From Methylobacterium amylolyticum (GTDB taxonomy: Bacteria; Pseudomonadota; Alphaproteobacteria; Rhizobiales; Beijerinckiaceae), in NCBI RefSeq assembly GCF_030700245.1, contig NZ_JAUYZI010000014.1, positions 1 to 64,000 on the forward strand: a stretch of 64,000 bases of DNA, read 5' to 3'. The notes below the pieces were generated by a model that did not search any database, was not told the origin of the DNA, and saw nothing but the letters and a program-made list of their open reading frames with translations. Below, one piece after another: positions 1 through 9,519 of this stretch; the first letter of the stretch is position 1; each line of letters begins with the position of its first letter. Both the position numbers and the translations under genes were made by a program.

Positions 1-345
1 GGCCGCAAGGACAAAACGCCGCCCGCGTCTCCCTTCCTCTTTCCAACAATGTCAAAGATCGGGGCATCGGTCGAACCGGCACCCACCCCACACGCCACGG
101 ACCGACCCACACCCGGCAAAACCACCGCCAGGCACGCCCCAGTCCATTGTCGGTAGAGACGCCCGCCTCGCCAATCCCGACCGCAGCCAGATACCGGAGA
201 CAGACAATCCAGCGCCCGGTCCACTCCCGCGGCCGGCGCCGATGAGCGGGGTATACGGAGCCAGCTCAGAAGCGTCAACCGGAAAGATTCAAAAATGTCG
301 GTCGCTCGGCGCCGCGCCCCGCCGCAACCCCGTCCTCCAGCAGTC
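1..345. other. Intergenic, no gene supported
   Basis: No reading frame here has a convincing start, a ribosome binding site and family resemblance. The stretch lies downstream of the minus-strand hydrolase gene that ends at 346, and the window edge cuts off whatever lies to the left. No clear hairpin followed by a T-tract was found. Confidence 0.5.
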
Positions 346-1149
346 TCAGGCCTCCACCGACAGGGTGAGGCCGTCATGGGCCGGGACCACGTCCCGCGGC
401 AGGCGGCCGGCCAGCTCGGCGTAGTCGAGTTCGGTGTGCAGGTTGGTGAGCACCGCCCGCCGCGGGCGCACCGCGGCGATCAGGGCCAGGGCGTCCGAGA
501 CCGAATAGTGGGTGGGGTGCGGCGTGTCGCGTAGGGCGTCGATGATCAGCAGGTCGAGATCTTCGAGCCGGGCCCGGGTCTCCGCGGGCACGCGGCTCAC
601 GTCGGGCAGGTAGGCCGCGGGACCGAACCGGAAGCCCAGAGCCGGCTCGTTGCCGTGCTCGACGGGCAGGGCCTCGGCGGTCAGCGGCCCGCCCTGCCCC
701 GCCAGCGTCAACGGCTCCCCCTCCGGCAGGGCGCGCAGGTCGAGGATCGGCGGGTAGGCGCTGCCGGGGGGCGTCACGAAGCAGTAGCCGAAACGGGCGG
801 TGAGCGGCGCCCGGGTCGGGGCATCGGCGTAGACGGGGATGCGCGCCCGCATCCGGATCACCAGCGGGCGCAGGTCGTCGATGCCGTGGGTGTGGTCGGC
901 GTGGGCGTGGGTGTAGAGCACGCCGTCGAGATGCGTGACGGCGGCATCGAGGAGCTGCTCGCGCAGGTCGGGAGAGGTATCCACGAGAACCGTCGTGCGT
1001 CCCGCGGGGCCGGCCCGCTCGACGAGCAGCGAGCAGCGGCGGCGGCGGTTGCGCGGGTTCGCCGGGTCGCACACCCCCCAGCCGCTGCCGACCCGCGGCA
1101 CGCCGCCGGACGAGCCGCAGCCGAGGATGCGCAGGGTCAGCGTCGCCAT
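346..1149 (-). CDS. MBL-fold metal-dependent hydrolase, PhnP-like
   Basis: A 267-residue metallo-beta-lactamase-fold protein, probably a cytoplasmic phosphodiesterase-type hydrolase. The metal-binding HxHxDH motif is at residues 81-86 (HAHADH), after an N-terminal CGSSGGVP segment typical of the PhnP/RNase Z-like branch. Length fits that branch. It is the last gene of the minus-strand run that includes metG and tatD, an order often seen in Rhizobiales, and lies 137 bases after tatD. No phosphonate C-P lyase genes are nearby, so the real substrate is unknown and the PhnP label describes fold only. Confidence 0.85.
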   Translation of the reverse strand: MATLTLRILGCGSSGGVPRVGSGWGVCDPANPRNRRRRCSLLVERAGPAGRTTVLVDTSPDLREQLLDAAVTHLDGVLYTHAHADHTHGIDDLRPLVIRMRARIPVYADAPTRAPLTARFGYCFVTPPGSAYPPILDLRALPEGEPLTLAGQGGPLTAEALPVEHGNEPALGFRFGPAAYLPDVSRVPAETRARLEDLDLLIIDALRDTPHPTHYSVSDALALIAAVRPRRAVLTNLHTELDYAELAGRLPRDVVPAHDGLTLSVEA

Positions 1150-1286
1150 CCGGTTCTCCCGCCCGGGCGCCCCACCCGGCCGGGGCGGACCGTTCAGGTC
1201 ACCGTCCCGGCGCGGGCTCTCCGACGACCACGGGACGTCGTCTCACACACAACCGGATCGGTCGTATCGCGGCCGGCCGGGACCTG

Positions 1287-2090
1287 TCACGCCCGCGCCG
1301 CGCCGTTCCCTGCCGCCGCCTTGTCGAACAACCGGAAAAAGTTCGCGGTGGTGATCCGCGCCAGTACCTCCGGCGTCAGGCCGAGGGTGTCCGCGAGGGA
1401 GCGGGCCGTGTCGGCAGTGTAGGCCGGCTCGTTGGTGCGGCCCCGGTGCGGCTCGGGGGCGAGGAACGGCGCGTCGGTCTCCACGAGGATCCGGTCGAGC
1501 GGCACGCCCCGGGCGATGTCGCGCAGCTCGTGCGAGCGGCGGAAGGTGACGATCCCGGAGAAGGACACGTACAGCCCCAGCGCGACGCCGGCCTGCGCCA
1601 AGCGCGCCCCGGAGGAGAAGCAGTGCAGCACCGCCCGGAACGGCGCGCGCGCCATCTCCTCCGTCAGCACCCGCTCCATATGGGCGTCGGCGTCGCGGGC
1701 GTGGATGACGAGCGGCAGGCCGGACAGGCGGGCTGCCTCGATATGGGCGCGCAGCACCCGCTCCTGGACCGCCTCGGGGGCCGCGTCGGCGTAGTGGTAG
1801 TCGAGCCCCGCCTCGCCGATGCCGACGCAGCGCGGATTCCTCTTCGCATGGTCCGCGATGGTTTCGGCCGGGACGTCCGGCTCCTCGGCGGCGCCGTGCG
1901 GGTGTGTGCCTACCGTGTACCAGACCCGGGGATGCGCCGCGGCGATCGCCCGGTAGGTCTCGGCCTTCGCCACCCGGGTCGCGATGGTGAGCATGCCCGT
2001 CACCCCCGCCGCCTCCGCGCGGGCGATGACCCCCGGCAGGTCGGCGGCGAACTCGGGAAAATCGAGGTGGCAGTGACTGTCGATCAGCAT
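1287..2090 (-). CDS. tatD: TatD family metal-dependent DNase
   Basis: A 267-residue TIM-barrel metallo-hydrolase of the TatD family, cytoplasmic 3'-5' exonucleases. Metal ligands are visible: HxH at residues 6-8, Glu93 (GEAGLDYHY), His130 (VIHARD), His156 (LHCFSS) and Asp206 (ETDAPFL). The reading frame is open further upstream, but that part has no family similarity; the ATG at 2090 places the DSHCHLD motif right at the N-terminus, as in the family. It follows metG by 35 bases on the same strand and is probably co-transcribed with it. Confidence 0.93.
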   Translation of the reverse strand: MLIDSHCHLDFPEFAADLPGVIARAEAAGVTGMLTIATRVAKAETYRAIAAAHPRVWYTVGTHPHGAAEEPDVPAETIADHAKRNPRCVGIGEAGLDYHYADAAPEAVQERVLRAHIEAARLSGLPLVIHARDADAHMERVLTEEMARAPFRAVLHCFSSGARLAQAGVALGLYVSFSGIVTFRRSHELRDIARGVPLDRILVETDAPFLAPEPHRGRTNEPAYTADTARSLADTLGLTPEVLARITTANFFRLFDKAAAGNGAARA

Positions 2091-2125
2091 TTTTGGGGAC
2101 TTGGATTCGCGCCCTGGGGGTGCCG

Positions 2126-3700
2126 CTACGCCGCCGGCGCCTCGGGCCGCTCGAAGCGCGGGAAGATCGGGCTCGGGGCCGGCAGCGCCGTGCCGGGTGT
2201 CAAGCGGCCCCCCTCCCCCGCGTCGCTGAACCGGCGGCGATCCTGCGGCACGGCGAGCAGGTCGAGGAGCTTGCCCGCCGCCTCCGGCACGAAGGGCTGG
2301 ACGACGAGGCCGATCCCCCGCAGCGCCTCCAGCGTCGTGTAGAGCACCGCGTCCATCCGCGCCGGATCGGACTTGCGCAAGCGCCACGGCTCCTGGGCCG
2401 CGAAGTAGCGGTTGGCCTCGGCCACCGCCGCCCAGATCTCGGCGAGGATCGTGTGGAGGGCGAGATCCTTCATCAGCGCCCGCGCCCGCTCCGGCAGGGC
2501 GTCGACCTGGGCCAGCAGCGCCCGGTCCACGTCAGTGAGGTCGCCCGGCTCGGGGACGCAGGCGGAAGAATTCTTGGCGACCATGGTCAGCGAGCGCTGG
2601 GCGAGGTTGCCGAGGTCGTTGGCCAGATCCGCGTTGATGCGGCCGATGATCGCCTCGTGGCTATAGCTGCCGTCGCCGCCGAACGGCACCTCCCGCAGCA
2701 CGAAGTAGCGGACCGGATCGACGCCGTAAGTGTCGGCGAGCTCGAACGGATCGAGCACGTTGCCGAGCGACTTCGACATCTTCTCGCCCTTGGAGAGCAG
2801 GAAGCCGTGGCCGAACACGCGCTTCGGCAGCGGCAGCCCGGCCGACATCAGGAAGGCCGGCCAGTACACCGCGTGGAAGCGGACGATGTCCTTGCCGATG
2901 ACGTGCAGGTCCATCGGCCAGAATTCTTTTTTCGGATCGGACGCGTCGGGGAAGCCGGTGACCGTCAGGTAGTTGGTGAGCGCGTCGACCCACACGTACA
3001 TGACGTGCTCCGGGTGCCCCGGCACCGGCACGCCCCAGTCGAAGGTGGTGCGGCTCACCGACAGGTCCTTGAGGCCGGCGCGCACGAAGCTCGCCACCTC
3101 GTTCATCCGGGTCTCGGGCCCGACGAAGCCCGGCTGCTCCGCGTAGAGCGTCAGCAGCCGATCCTGGTAGGCGGAGAGGCGGAAGAGGAAGTTCTCCTCC
3201 TCCATCCAGACCACCGGCGTGTCGGTGGCGAGGGAGCGGCGGGAGCCGTCCTCCAGGAGCCGGGTCTCGGCCTCGTCGTAGTAGGCCTCGTCGCGCACCG
3301 AGTACCAGCCGGCATAGGTGTCGCGGTAGATGTCGCCGTTGGCCTCCATCCGCCGCCAGATCTCCCGGGCGGCGGCGTAGTGCGGTTCCTCCGTGGTGCG
3401 GATGAAGCGGTCGTAGGCGCAGCCCATCCGGTCGGCCATCGCCTGGAAGCGGGCACTCGTCCCGTCGACGAAGGCGCGCGGGCTGGTGCCGGCGCGGGTG
3501 GCCGCCTGCTGGATCTTGAGGCCGTGCTCGTCGGTGCCGGTGGAGAACAGCACGTCGTAGCCGTCGAGGCGGTGGAAGCGCGCGATCGCGTCGGCGGCGA
3601 TCACCTCGTAGGCGTGGCCGATATGCGGCGCGCCGTTGGGGTAGGAGATCGCCGTCGAGATCCCGAATCTTTTTGGGGTTTGGCCGTCCGTCACGCGCAT
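2126..3700 (-). CDS. metG: Methionyl-tRNA synthetase
   Basis: Class I aminoacyl-tRNA synthetase that charges tRNA-Met, 524 residues. The HIGH signature is at residues 26-29 (PHIGHA) and KMSKS at 307-311. The protein is the short form without the C-terminal tRNA-binding extension of the E. coli enzyme. An open frame extends 94 codons upstream of the chosen ATG, but that extension overlaps holB antisense-like sequence and lacks similarity. The gene follows holB by 70 bases and precedes tatD, a conserved order in alphaproteobacteria. Confidence 0.95.
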   Translation of the reverse strand: MRVTDGQTPKRFGISTAISYPNGAPHIGHAYEVIAADAIARFHRLDGYDVLFSTGTDEHGLKIQQAATRAGTSPRAFVDGTSARFQAMADRMGCAYDRFIRTTEEPHYAAAREIWRRMEANGDIYRDTYAGWYSVRDEAYYDEAETRLLEDGSRRSLATDTPVVWMEEENFLFRLSAYQDRLLTLYAEQPGFVGPETRMNEVASFVRAGLKDLSVSRTTFDWGVPVPGHPEHVMYVWVDALTNYLTVTGFPDASDPKKEFWPMDLHVIGKDIVRFHAVYWPAFLMSAGLPLPKRVFGHGFLLSKGEKMSKSLGNVLDPFELADTYGVDPVRYFVLREVPFGGDGSYSHEAIIGRINADLANDLGNLAQRSLTMVAKNSSACVPEPGDLTDVDRALLAQVDALPERARALMKDLALHTILAEIWAAVAEANRYFAAQEPWRLRKSDPARMDAVLYTTLEALRGIGLVVQPFVPEAAGKLLDLLAVPQDRRRFSDAGEGGRLTPGTALPAPSPIFPRFERPEAPAA

Positions 3701-3770
3701 GTCCGATCGGGCGATTGCGGGGCCGCCGGGACGCCCGCGCCGTGTCCGCGGGGGTCGGCGATCCGTCGGG

Positions 3771-4811
3771 TCAGGCGTTCGCCAGATCCGCGAACAGCGA
3801 CAGCACGACGGGCCGGCGGTCGAGGTTGTAGGTCGCGGCCTCCCGGGCGGCGCGGGCGAACTTGTCACACACCTCCACCAGGGCCGCAAGACGGGCGGGC
3901 GGCTCGGCCCGCCGCCGGTCGAGTTCGGCCGAGACGAAGCGCAGCACCGCGTCCTCGGCCGCCGCGAAGCGCGCGTCGGCATCGCGGCCCGACAGGGTCT
4001 CGGCGAGCTTGAGCACCCGCGCCCAGTCCGGGCTCGCCGCGCGGCCGAGCAGGGTCTCGACCTCGGCCACCAGCCCGGATGTGACGGGGTCGAGCATGGC
4101 GAGCGCCCGGGCGACCGAGCCCTCGGACGCCGCCGCCGCCCGGGCGAGCGCCGCCTCGTCCGGCGGGGGGAGGGGCAGCGCCCGCACGGCCCGGATCACC
4201 TCTTCGTCCGTCAGCGGCCGCAGCGCCAGCGCCCGGCAGCGCGAGCGGATGGTCGGCAGCAGGCGCCCGGGCTGGTGGGCGAGGATCAGGAACAGGGCGC
4301 GGGCGGGGGGCTCCTCCAGCACCTTGAGCAGGGCGTTGGCGGCGTTGGCGTTGAGGTCCTCGGCGCTGTCGAGGATGCAGACCCGCCAGCCGGAATCGGC
4401 GGCGGTGGCGGCGAACAGGTCCAGCGCCCGGCGCACCGCGTCGACCGCGATCCTGGTCGGCAGCGCCTTGGCGCCGGGGGCCCGGTGGCGGCGCAGGGCC
4501 ACGAGGTTCGGATGCGACAGGCCGGCGATCTGCCCGTGCACCGGGTGGTCGTCCGGCACCGCGAGTCCCGCGGGCCCCCCGCCCCCCGGATAGGCGAGGA
4601 GCCGCCGGGCGACCCGGTAGGCGAGCGTCGCCTTGCCGATGCCGGCGGGGCCGCCGATCAGCCACGCGTGGTGCAGGCGCCCGGCCGCGAGCGCCTCGGC
4701 GAAGGCCGCCTCCGCGCCGGCGTGGCCGACGAGGGCGGCCGTCTCGCGCGGGCGGGGCACGCCGGCCACGTCCCCGGGCTCGACATCGTCGGGCGTGCGC
4801 TCAACCGGCAT
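3771..4811 (-). CDS. holB: DNA polymerase III subunit delta'
   Basis: The delta' subunit of the clamp loader, 346 residues, an AAA+ fold protein acting with DnaX and delta. A P-loop-like [11 protein letters not shown] is at residues 53-63, and an [28 protein letters not shown] region (split here into ILDSAEDLN and LLKVLEEPP) is typical of delta'. The start ATG overlaps the end of tmk by 11 bases, which suggests translational coupling. The tmk-holB-metG-tatD order supports the identification over the homologous DnaX. Confidence 0.92.
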   Translation of the reverse strand: MPVERTPDDVEPGDVAGVPRPRETAALVGHAGAEAAFAEALAAGRLHHAWLIGGPAGIGKATLAYRVARRLLAYPGGGGPAGLAVPDDHPVHGQIAGLSHPNLVALRRHRAPGAKALPTRIAVDAVRRALDLFAATAADSGWRVCILDSAEDLNANAANALLKVLEEPPARALFLILAHQPGRLLPTIRSRCRALALRPLTDEEVIRAVRALPLPPPDEAALARAAAASEGSVARALAMLDPVTSGLVAEVETLLGRAASPDWARVLKLAETLSGRDADARFAAAEDAVLRFVSAELDRRRAEPPARLAALVEVCDKFARAAREAATYNLDRRPVVLSLFADLANA

Positions 4812-5562
4812 GCCGTCCGCTCCCCGCTCCGGTCTCGGCTCCGGCTCCGGCTCCGGCCCGGTCCCCGGCCCCCTCCCCCGGCAGGAGGTCCGGCAGGCGC
4901 GCGGCCACGACCGCGCGGATCGCGGCCTCGACAGCGTCCGGCGCGCCCCCCGCGTCGATCACCGCGCAGCGCTCCGGCTCCCGCCCGGCGATCTCCAGGA
5001 AGGCGGCGCGCAGGCGCGCGTGGAAGGCGGGGGCCTCGGCCTCGAACCGGTCGGGGGCAGCCCCGCGCCCGGCGGCGCGGCCGAGCCCGGCCTCGGGGGC
5101 GAGGTCGAGGATCAGGGTGAGATCGGGGCGGGTCGGGCCGACGACGACGCGCTCCAGCGCCGCCACCACGCCGGGCTCCAGACCGCCGGCAGCGCCCTGG
5201 TAGGCCCGGGTCGAGTCGATGAAGCGGTCGCAGATCACGACCTCGCCGCGGGCGAGCGCCGGGCGGATCAGCCGGTCGAGGTGGTCGATCCGGGCGGCGC
5301 TGAACAGCAGTGCCTCGGCGAAGGGGCCGTAGGGCTTGGCCGCGCCGCCGAGCAGCGCGGCACGGATCTCCTCGGCCCGGGCCGAGCCGCCGGGCTCGCG
5401 GGTGACCGTCACCGGCCGCCCGGAGCGGGCGCGGAGCGTCGCCGCGAGGCGGGCGACCTGCGTCGACTTGCCGGCCCCCTCCCCGCCCTCGACGGTGATG
5501 AAGGCGCCCCGCGTCGCCGCGCCGCCTGCCGCGCCCCTCGCCTCGACCCGTCCGCCGGTCAC
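4801..5562 (-). CDS. tmk: Thymidylate kinase
   Basis: Phosphorylates dTMP to dTDP in the cytoplasm. The protein has 253 residues from a GTG start at 5562. The P-loop EGGEGAGKST is at residues 25-34, and the DRFIDSTRAYQG motif of the kinase follows. The GTG shares a GTGA overlap with the stop of the upstream carboxypeptidase gene, which supports this start. About 20 extra N-terminal residues and a Gly/Ala-rich C-terminal tail go beyond the compact core of the family. The gene's 3' end overlaps holB by 11 bases. Confidence 0.93.
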   Translation of the reverse strand: MTGGRVEARGAAGGAATRGAFITVEGGEGAGKSTQVARLAATLRARSGRPVTVTREPGGSARAEEIRAALLGGAAKPYGPFAEALLFSAARIDHLDRLIRPALARGEVVICDRFIDSTRAYQGAAGGLEPGVVAALERVVVGPTRPDLTLILDLAPEAGLGRAAGRGAAPDRFEAEAPAFHARLRAAFLEIAGREPERCAVIDAGGAPDAVEAAIRAVVAARLPDLLPGEGAGDRAGAGAGAETGAGSGRHAG

Positions 5563-6785
5563 GTGGGGTTCGCGGCCTTGTCCTCGGCCTTCTCCGGCTT
5601 GCCCTTGCCCTTGGCCACCGTGTCGAACGCCTTGCGCATCAGGCCGGTCCCGAATTCCAGGGCGGCGTCCATCGCCCGCTGCGGCAGGGTCCCCTGGGCC
5701 ACCGCGGCGCCGGCGTAGAGCGGCAGGTCGAGGGCCACCGTATCGCCGCGCTGCACGCGCAGCACGCCGACCCGCTGCCCCTCCTCCACCGGGGCGACGA
5801 GCGGGCCCTGGTAGATCACCTTGGCGCTGACCCGGTCGGTGGAGCCGCGCGGCAGCAGCACCCGAACCGGCTTCTTGGCCACGAGCGGCACCGAGCCGGC
5901 CTCGCCACCGAACACCGAGGCGTCGGCCACCGTCTCGCCGGCGGCGAAGATCTGCCGCGGCTCGAAGGCGCGGAACCCCCATTCCATCAGCTTGCGCGAC
6001 TCGGCGGCGCGATCCCGGGCGGTCTTGAGGCCCGAGACCACCATGATCAGCCGCTGGCCGTTCTGCACCGCCGAGCCGGTCAGCGCGTAGCCGGATTCCT
6101 CGAGATAGCCGGTCTTCAGCCCGTCGGCGCCGATGTCGAGCGCCAGCAGCGGGTTGCGGTTCTGCTGGCGGATCTTGTTCCAGGTGAACTCCTTCTCGGC
6201 GAAGATCTTGTACAGGTCCGGATAGGTGTCGATGATGTGGATGGCGAGCTTGGCCATGTCGCGGGCGGTGACCCGCTGGTCGGGGGCCGAGTAGCCGGTG
6301 GCGTTGCGGAAGGTCGAGTTCGTCAGCCCGATCTCCTTGGCGCGCTGGTTCATGATCCCGGCGAACGCCGCCTCCGAGCCGGCCATGTTCTCGGCGATGG
6401 CGATCGCCGCGTCGTTGCCCGACTGCACGATCAGCCCGCGGAGCAGGTCGGACATCTTCACCCGGCTGTTGAGCTGGGCGAACATCGACGAGCCGCCCCC
6501 GCCCGCCCCGCCGCGCCGCCACGCGTCCTCGGTGATCGTGAACTCCGTGTCCATCGACAGCCGGCCGGACTTCAGCGCCTCGAACACGATGTCCGTGGTC
6601 ATCAGCTTGGCCATGCTGGCCGGGGCGAAGCGCTCGTCGGCGGCCTTCTCGAACAGCACCGAGCCGGAATCGGCGTCGATCAGGATCGCGTGCGGGGCCG
6701 CGGTCTGGAAGGTCTGGGCGCGGGCCGGCGCGGCGAGCGCCAGCGCGGCGGCGAGCCAGAGGAGGGGCGTGAAGGGCCTGCGCAT
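5559..6785 (-). CDS. D-alanyl-D-alanine carboxypeptidase (PBP5/6 type)
   Basis: A periplasmic low-molecular-mass penicillin-binding protein that trims peptidoglycan pentapeptides, 408 residues. A signal peptide ends near ALAAPARA (about residue 23). The serine-peptidase motifs are complete: SMAK at 57-60, SGN at 122-124 and KTG at 224-226. A C-terminal PBP5-type beta domain follows, then a Lys-rich tail that may contact the membrane. The ATG at 6785 is preferred to the upstream in-frame start because it begins directly with the signal peptide. The stop overlaps the tmk start. Confidence 0.92.
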   Translation of the reverse strand: MRRPFTPLLWLAAALALAAPARAQTFQTAAPHAILIDADSGSVLFEKAADERFAPASMAKLMTTDIVFEALKSGRLSMDTEFTITEDAWRRGGAGGGGSSMFAQLNSRVKMSDLLRGLIVQSGNDAAIAIAENMAGSEAAFAGIMNQRAKEIGLTNSTFRNATGYSAPDQRVTARDMAKLAIHIIDTYPDLYKIFAEKEFTWNKIRQQNRNPLLALDIGADGLKTGYLEESGYALTGSAVQNGQRLIMVVSGLKTARDRAAESRKLMEWGFRAFEPRQIFAAGETVADASVFGGEAGSVPLVAKKPVRVLLPRGSTDRVSAKVIYQGPLVAPVEEGQRVGVLRVQRGDTVALDLPLYAGAAVAQGTLPQRAMDAALEFGTGLMRKAFDTVAKGKGKPEKAEDKAANPT

Positions 6786-6956
6786 CGCGGATCTCCGGTG
6801 GGCGCCCGCTGGCCGCACCCGCGGCGACCGGCCACCCTGAGACAACAAGCGTGACCATACCGCGGTTTCGGGCGCGGATCGAACGCGAATTGCCGCGGCG
6901 TCGGCCCCGGCCCGCTTCAGAGTACGGCGGATGTCCCGGATGTGGAACGGCCGCCG

Positions 6957-8246
6957 TCAGTAGATTCCCGCCAGCCGGGGACCGTGCTTGCCCGCCGGGC
7001 CCGCCGCCTGCCGCGTGGCGGGCGGTGCGCCCGTTCCAGCAGTGCCCGTTCCAGCCGTGCCCTTGCCCGCAGCGACCTTGCCCGCAGCGCCCTTCGCACC
7101 CGCGGCTTCCTTGGCCGGCGCCGCGGAGGCGGAGAGCTTCGCCATGGCGAGCTTGGACGAGACCGGCATCGCCGGGGCGGGGTGGGCTGCGGCGAGGGTG
7201 CGGGACGCCGGAGCGGCCTGCGCCGCGAGACGGGTCGGGGCGGGGCGGGGGGCCGCGGCCGGTCCCTTTGCCGCGGCTTTCAGGCCGGGCGCGGGGGCCG
7301 CGCGGGAGCCGCCGGGGTTGAGCCCGGCCACCTTGAGGTCCGGCGCCTCGAAATTCGCCGTCCTGAGATGTGCGGTCTGCACCGGCGCAGGCCGGAACGC
7401 CTGTGCGCGGGGGGCGGTGGGCTGCACGGCCGCCGGCACCGCCACGGCGGCGCTCGCCAGCACGATCGGCGCGCGGACCGGCCGCGGCACCGGCGCCTCC
7501 TCGCGCTCCTCCCGCTCCGGCGCCGGCTTGAAGGCCAGGGGCGCCGCCCCGCGGGCGTAGCGCTCGGGCTCCTCCGAGGGGCCGAGATCGGCGAGCATCA
7601 CCGGCGAGCGGATGCCGGCCGGGCGGCCGTCGGTGCGCAGGGTCGCGAGCAGCCTGCGGTCGTCGGAACCGGCGACGGAGGCCTTGCCGACGTACTCGAC
7701 GCGGATCCGCGCCGTGCCCTTGCGGTGGAAGCCCAGCGCGTCGGCGGCCTCCTCCGAGACGTCCATGACGCGGCCGGCGTGGTAGGGGCCGCGGTCGTTG
7801 ACGCGCACCACCATCGAGTGGCCGTTCTCCAGGTTCGTCACCCGGGCGTAGCTCGGCAGCGGCAGGGTCGGGTGGGCGGCGGCGATCGAGTGGCGGTCGA
7901 ACACCTCGCCGTTGGCGGTCATCCGCCCGTGAAAGGCCGAGCCGTACCACGAGGCCAGCCCCACCCGGACGTAGCCGCGGGCATCCTCGCGCGGCGTGTA
8001 GGTCTGGCCGGCGACCACGTAGGGCTTGCCGCTGAACCGGCGCCCGCCCCCCTTCGGGATCACGTCGCCCTCGTTGTAGAGGCGCGGACTGGCCTTGACC
8101 CCGTATTTCGGGTCGATCTCGCTGCCGGAAGCCAGCCGCTGCGGGGAGGGGGCGGTCGCGCAGTTGGCCGTGGCCAGCGCCACGCCCGAGACGGCCATCA
8201 GCCGCAGGGCGAGGCGCGCGGGCCGGGGGAGCGACGTGCGCACCAT
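6957..8246 (-). CDS. rlpA: RlpA-family septal ring lytic transglycosylase, no SPOR domain
   Basis: A 429-residue envelope protein with a double-psi beta-barrel domain at residues 92-187, including the catalytic-site segment DRGPY at 151-155. The N-terminus looks like a signal peptide with Cys29 in an ATANC context, a weak lipobox, so it may be a lipoprotein. Residues from about 200 to the end are Ala/Pro/Gly-rich, and no SPOR domain is visible, unlike E. coli RlpA. The ATG at 8246 is chosen because it opens the signal sequence; the frame is open 59 codons further up. It sits upstream of the carboxypeptidase gene, consistent with a cell-wall role. Confidence 0.85.
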   Translation of the reverse strand: MVRTSLPRPARLALRLMAVSGVALATANCATAPSPQRLASGSEIDPKYGVKASPRLYNEGDVIPKGGGRRFSGKPYVVAGQTYTPREDARGYVRVGLASWYGSAFHGRMTANGEVFDRHSIAAAHPTLPLPSYARVTNLENGHSMVVRVNDRGPYHAGRVMDVSEEAADALGFHRKGTARIRVEYVGKASVAGSDDRRLLATLRTDGRPAGIRSPVMLADLGPSEEPERYARGAAPLAFKPAPEREEREEAPVPRPVRAPIVLASAAVAVPAAVQPTAPRAQAFRPAPVQTAHLRTANFEAPDLKVAGLNPGGSRAAPAPGLKAAAKGPAAAPRPAPTRLAAQAAPASRTLAAAHPAPAMPVSSKLAMAKLSASAAPAKEAAGAKGAAGKVAAGKGTAGTGTAGTGAPPATRQAAGPAGKHGPRLAGIY

Positions 8247-8546
8247 GCTGTGGGACACCGATACTCGACGCGTGACCGGGGCCCGGCAGACGGCCCCGCC
8301 CGGCCCCCGAGGGCGCCGGACCACCGCAAATTGTCGGCACTGCGTAAAGGAAGCCTGAACGCTGCGGGCCCGGCCGGCGAAACGCGGACCGGCCTCGTGC
8401 GCCGCATCAGGATTGCGCTTCAAGATCCTGATGAAAATGGACTATCGGGCGCAGATGATGGTGTGGGTCTCTCTGTCCGCGTCCCCGCCAATATCTTGAG
8501 GCATCGCCTCAGAATTTCGGGGCAAATCGCTGATTCTAGGAAGAAA
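8247..8546. other. Intergenic region with three short hairpins
   Basis: This 300-base gap presumably carries the rlpA promoter. It contains an 8-bp stem at 8406-8432 (ATCAGGAT pairing with ATCCTGAT), a 6-bp stem at about 8493-8508 (TGAGGC/GCCTCA), and an 8-bp stem at 8528-8552 (CGCTGATT/AATCAGCG) that overlaps the stop of the minus-strand gene ending at 8547. The last could be a weak terminator for that gene. No T-tract makes any of them certain. Confidence 0.4.
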
Positions 8547-8876
8547 TCAGCGCGGCGGGGTGTCGGAGAGCTGCGCGATCGAGCGGGCGCCCCGCTGGCG
8601 GAACAGCAGGTCGAGGGCCTCCAGCATCAGGGCGTGCATCTTGGTCCGCTCGGCGTAGGCGAGGTCGCGGAGCTGGTCGTAGACCGGCGGCTCCAGGTAG
8701 ACCGACATCTGCCGGGCGCGCTGCTTGAGGGTGCCCGCGGGCCGCGGCGCCGGGGCCAGCGCCAGCGGCACGATCTCGGCCGTCCGCGGCGGCGCCGGGG
8801 ATCTCGGCGCCGGCTTGGCGGGCGGGGTCGCGGAGGCGACGATCGCCGCCAAGCTGAGCTTAGGCGGCTTGGACAT
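8547..8876 (-). CDS. Ribbon-helix-helix-like partner of ParA
   Basis: A 109-residue basic protein. The first half is Pro/Ala-rich; residues from about 50 on (QRARQMSVYLEPPVYDQLRDLAY) fit a ribbon-helix-helix DNA-binding fold of the kind found in ParG/CopG-type partition partners. It overlaps the 3' end of the ParA-like gene by 17 bases, so the two are probably translated together. Its likely role is the DNA- or cargo-binding partner of that ATPase. There is no ParB-type HTH domain, so this is not the main chromosomal parB. Confidence 0.7.
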   Translation of the reverse strand: MSKPPKLSLAAIVASATPPAKPAPRSPAPPRTAEIVPLALAPAPRPAGTLKQRARQMSVYLEPPVYDQLRDLAYAERTKMHALMLEALDLLFRQRGARSIAQLSDTPPR

Positions 8877-9519
8877 GCCGCTCCGTCCTCTGTCCCTGCC
8901 GCGGCGCCTGGGTGCGGCGCGCGATCCAGGCCCAGAGCCGGCGCACCTCGTCGGCGGCCTGCCCCTTCGGGTTCAGCTCGGTGACGCCGAGCCCCAGCCC
9001 GATCGCGTCCTGGTGGTCGGTGCGGGCGACGATGTTGACGTCCGGCAGCACCCCGAGCACCGCGAGCCCGTCGGCCGCGTCGCGCACCCGGTAGGAGCGC
9101 GGCGGCGTCTGGTTCAGCACGAAGGCGAACCGCTTCTCAAGCCGGTAGACGGCGGCGAGCGTCGGCTTGAAGGCGCGCAGGTCCGCCGGCGTCGGGCGGC
9201 AGGGAATGATGCACAGGTCCGCGGCGCGGATCGCCGAGAGGGTTCCGGTGGAATCGACGCCCGGCGTGTCGATGAACACGTAGTCGTAGGCCGACTCGCG
9301 CAGGCGCTCGATCACCGCATCGATCTGCGTTGCGTCGATCTGCGCCACCTCGGGTCCGTCCACCGTCCGGTGGTCGAGCCAGTCCGACACCGTCGCCTGC
9401 CGGTCCATCTCCAGGATGCAGACCGTGTGCCCCGCCTCCCGGGCGGCGACCGCCAGCGAGATGCACAGCGTGCTCTTGCCGCTGCCGCCCTTCTGCGTGA
9501 CGAAGGTGAGCGCTTTCAT
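8860..9519 (-). CDS. ParA/MinD-family partition ATPase
   Basis: A 219-residue ATPase of the ParA family with a deviant Walker A motif, KGGSGKST, at residues 10-17, followed by the DTPG switch region (YVFIDTPGVDS). It lacks the N-terminal HTH of plasmid P1-type ParA, and so belongs to the short type. The ATG at 9519 puts MKALTFVTQKGG at the N-terminus, as in the family; 18 extra in-frame codons upstream look spurious. It pairs with the ribbon-helix-helix gene. It may position a cargo or a plasmid-like locus; the standard parAB genes would be elsewhere, near the origin. Confidence 0.82.
   Translation of the reverse strand: MKALTFVTQKGGSGKSTLCISLAVAAREAGHTVCILEMDRQATVSDWLDHRTVDGPEVAQIDATQIDAVIERLRESAYDYVFIDTPGVDSTGTLSAIRAADLCIIPCRPTPADLRAFKPTLAAVYRLEKRFAFVLNQTPPRSYRVRDAADGLAVLGVLPDVNIVARTDHQDAIGLGLGVTELNPKGQAADEVRRLWAWIARRTQAPRQGQRTERHVQAA

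Noticed and set aside
2088..2110. Similar TTTTGGGGA-type strings at 2091, 3671 and 41815 as a repeat
   Set aside because: They are short, lie in different contexts (one inside the metG coding sequence) and match only partly.
4801..8340. A 1179-codon open frame on the minus strand
   Set aside because: It joins the real tmk frame to shadow frames of the carboxypeptidase and rlpA genes. Only the last 253 codons have family similarity.
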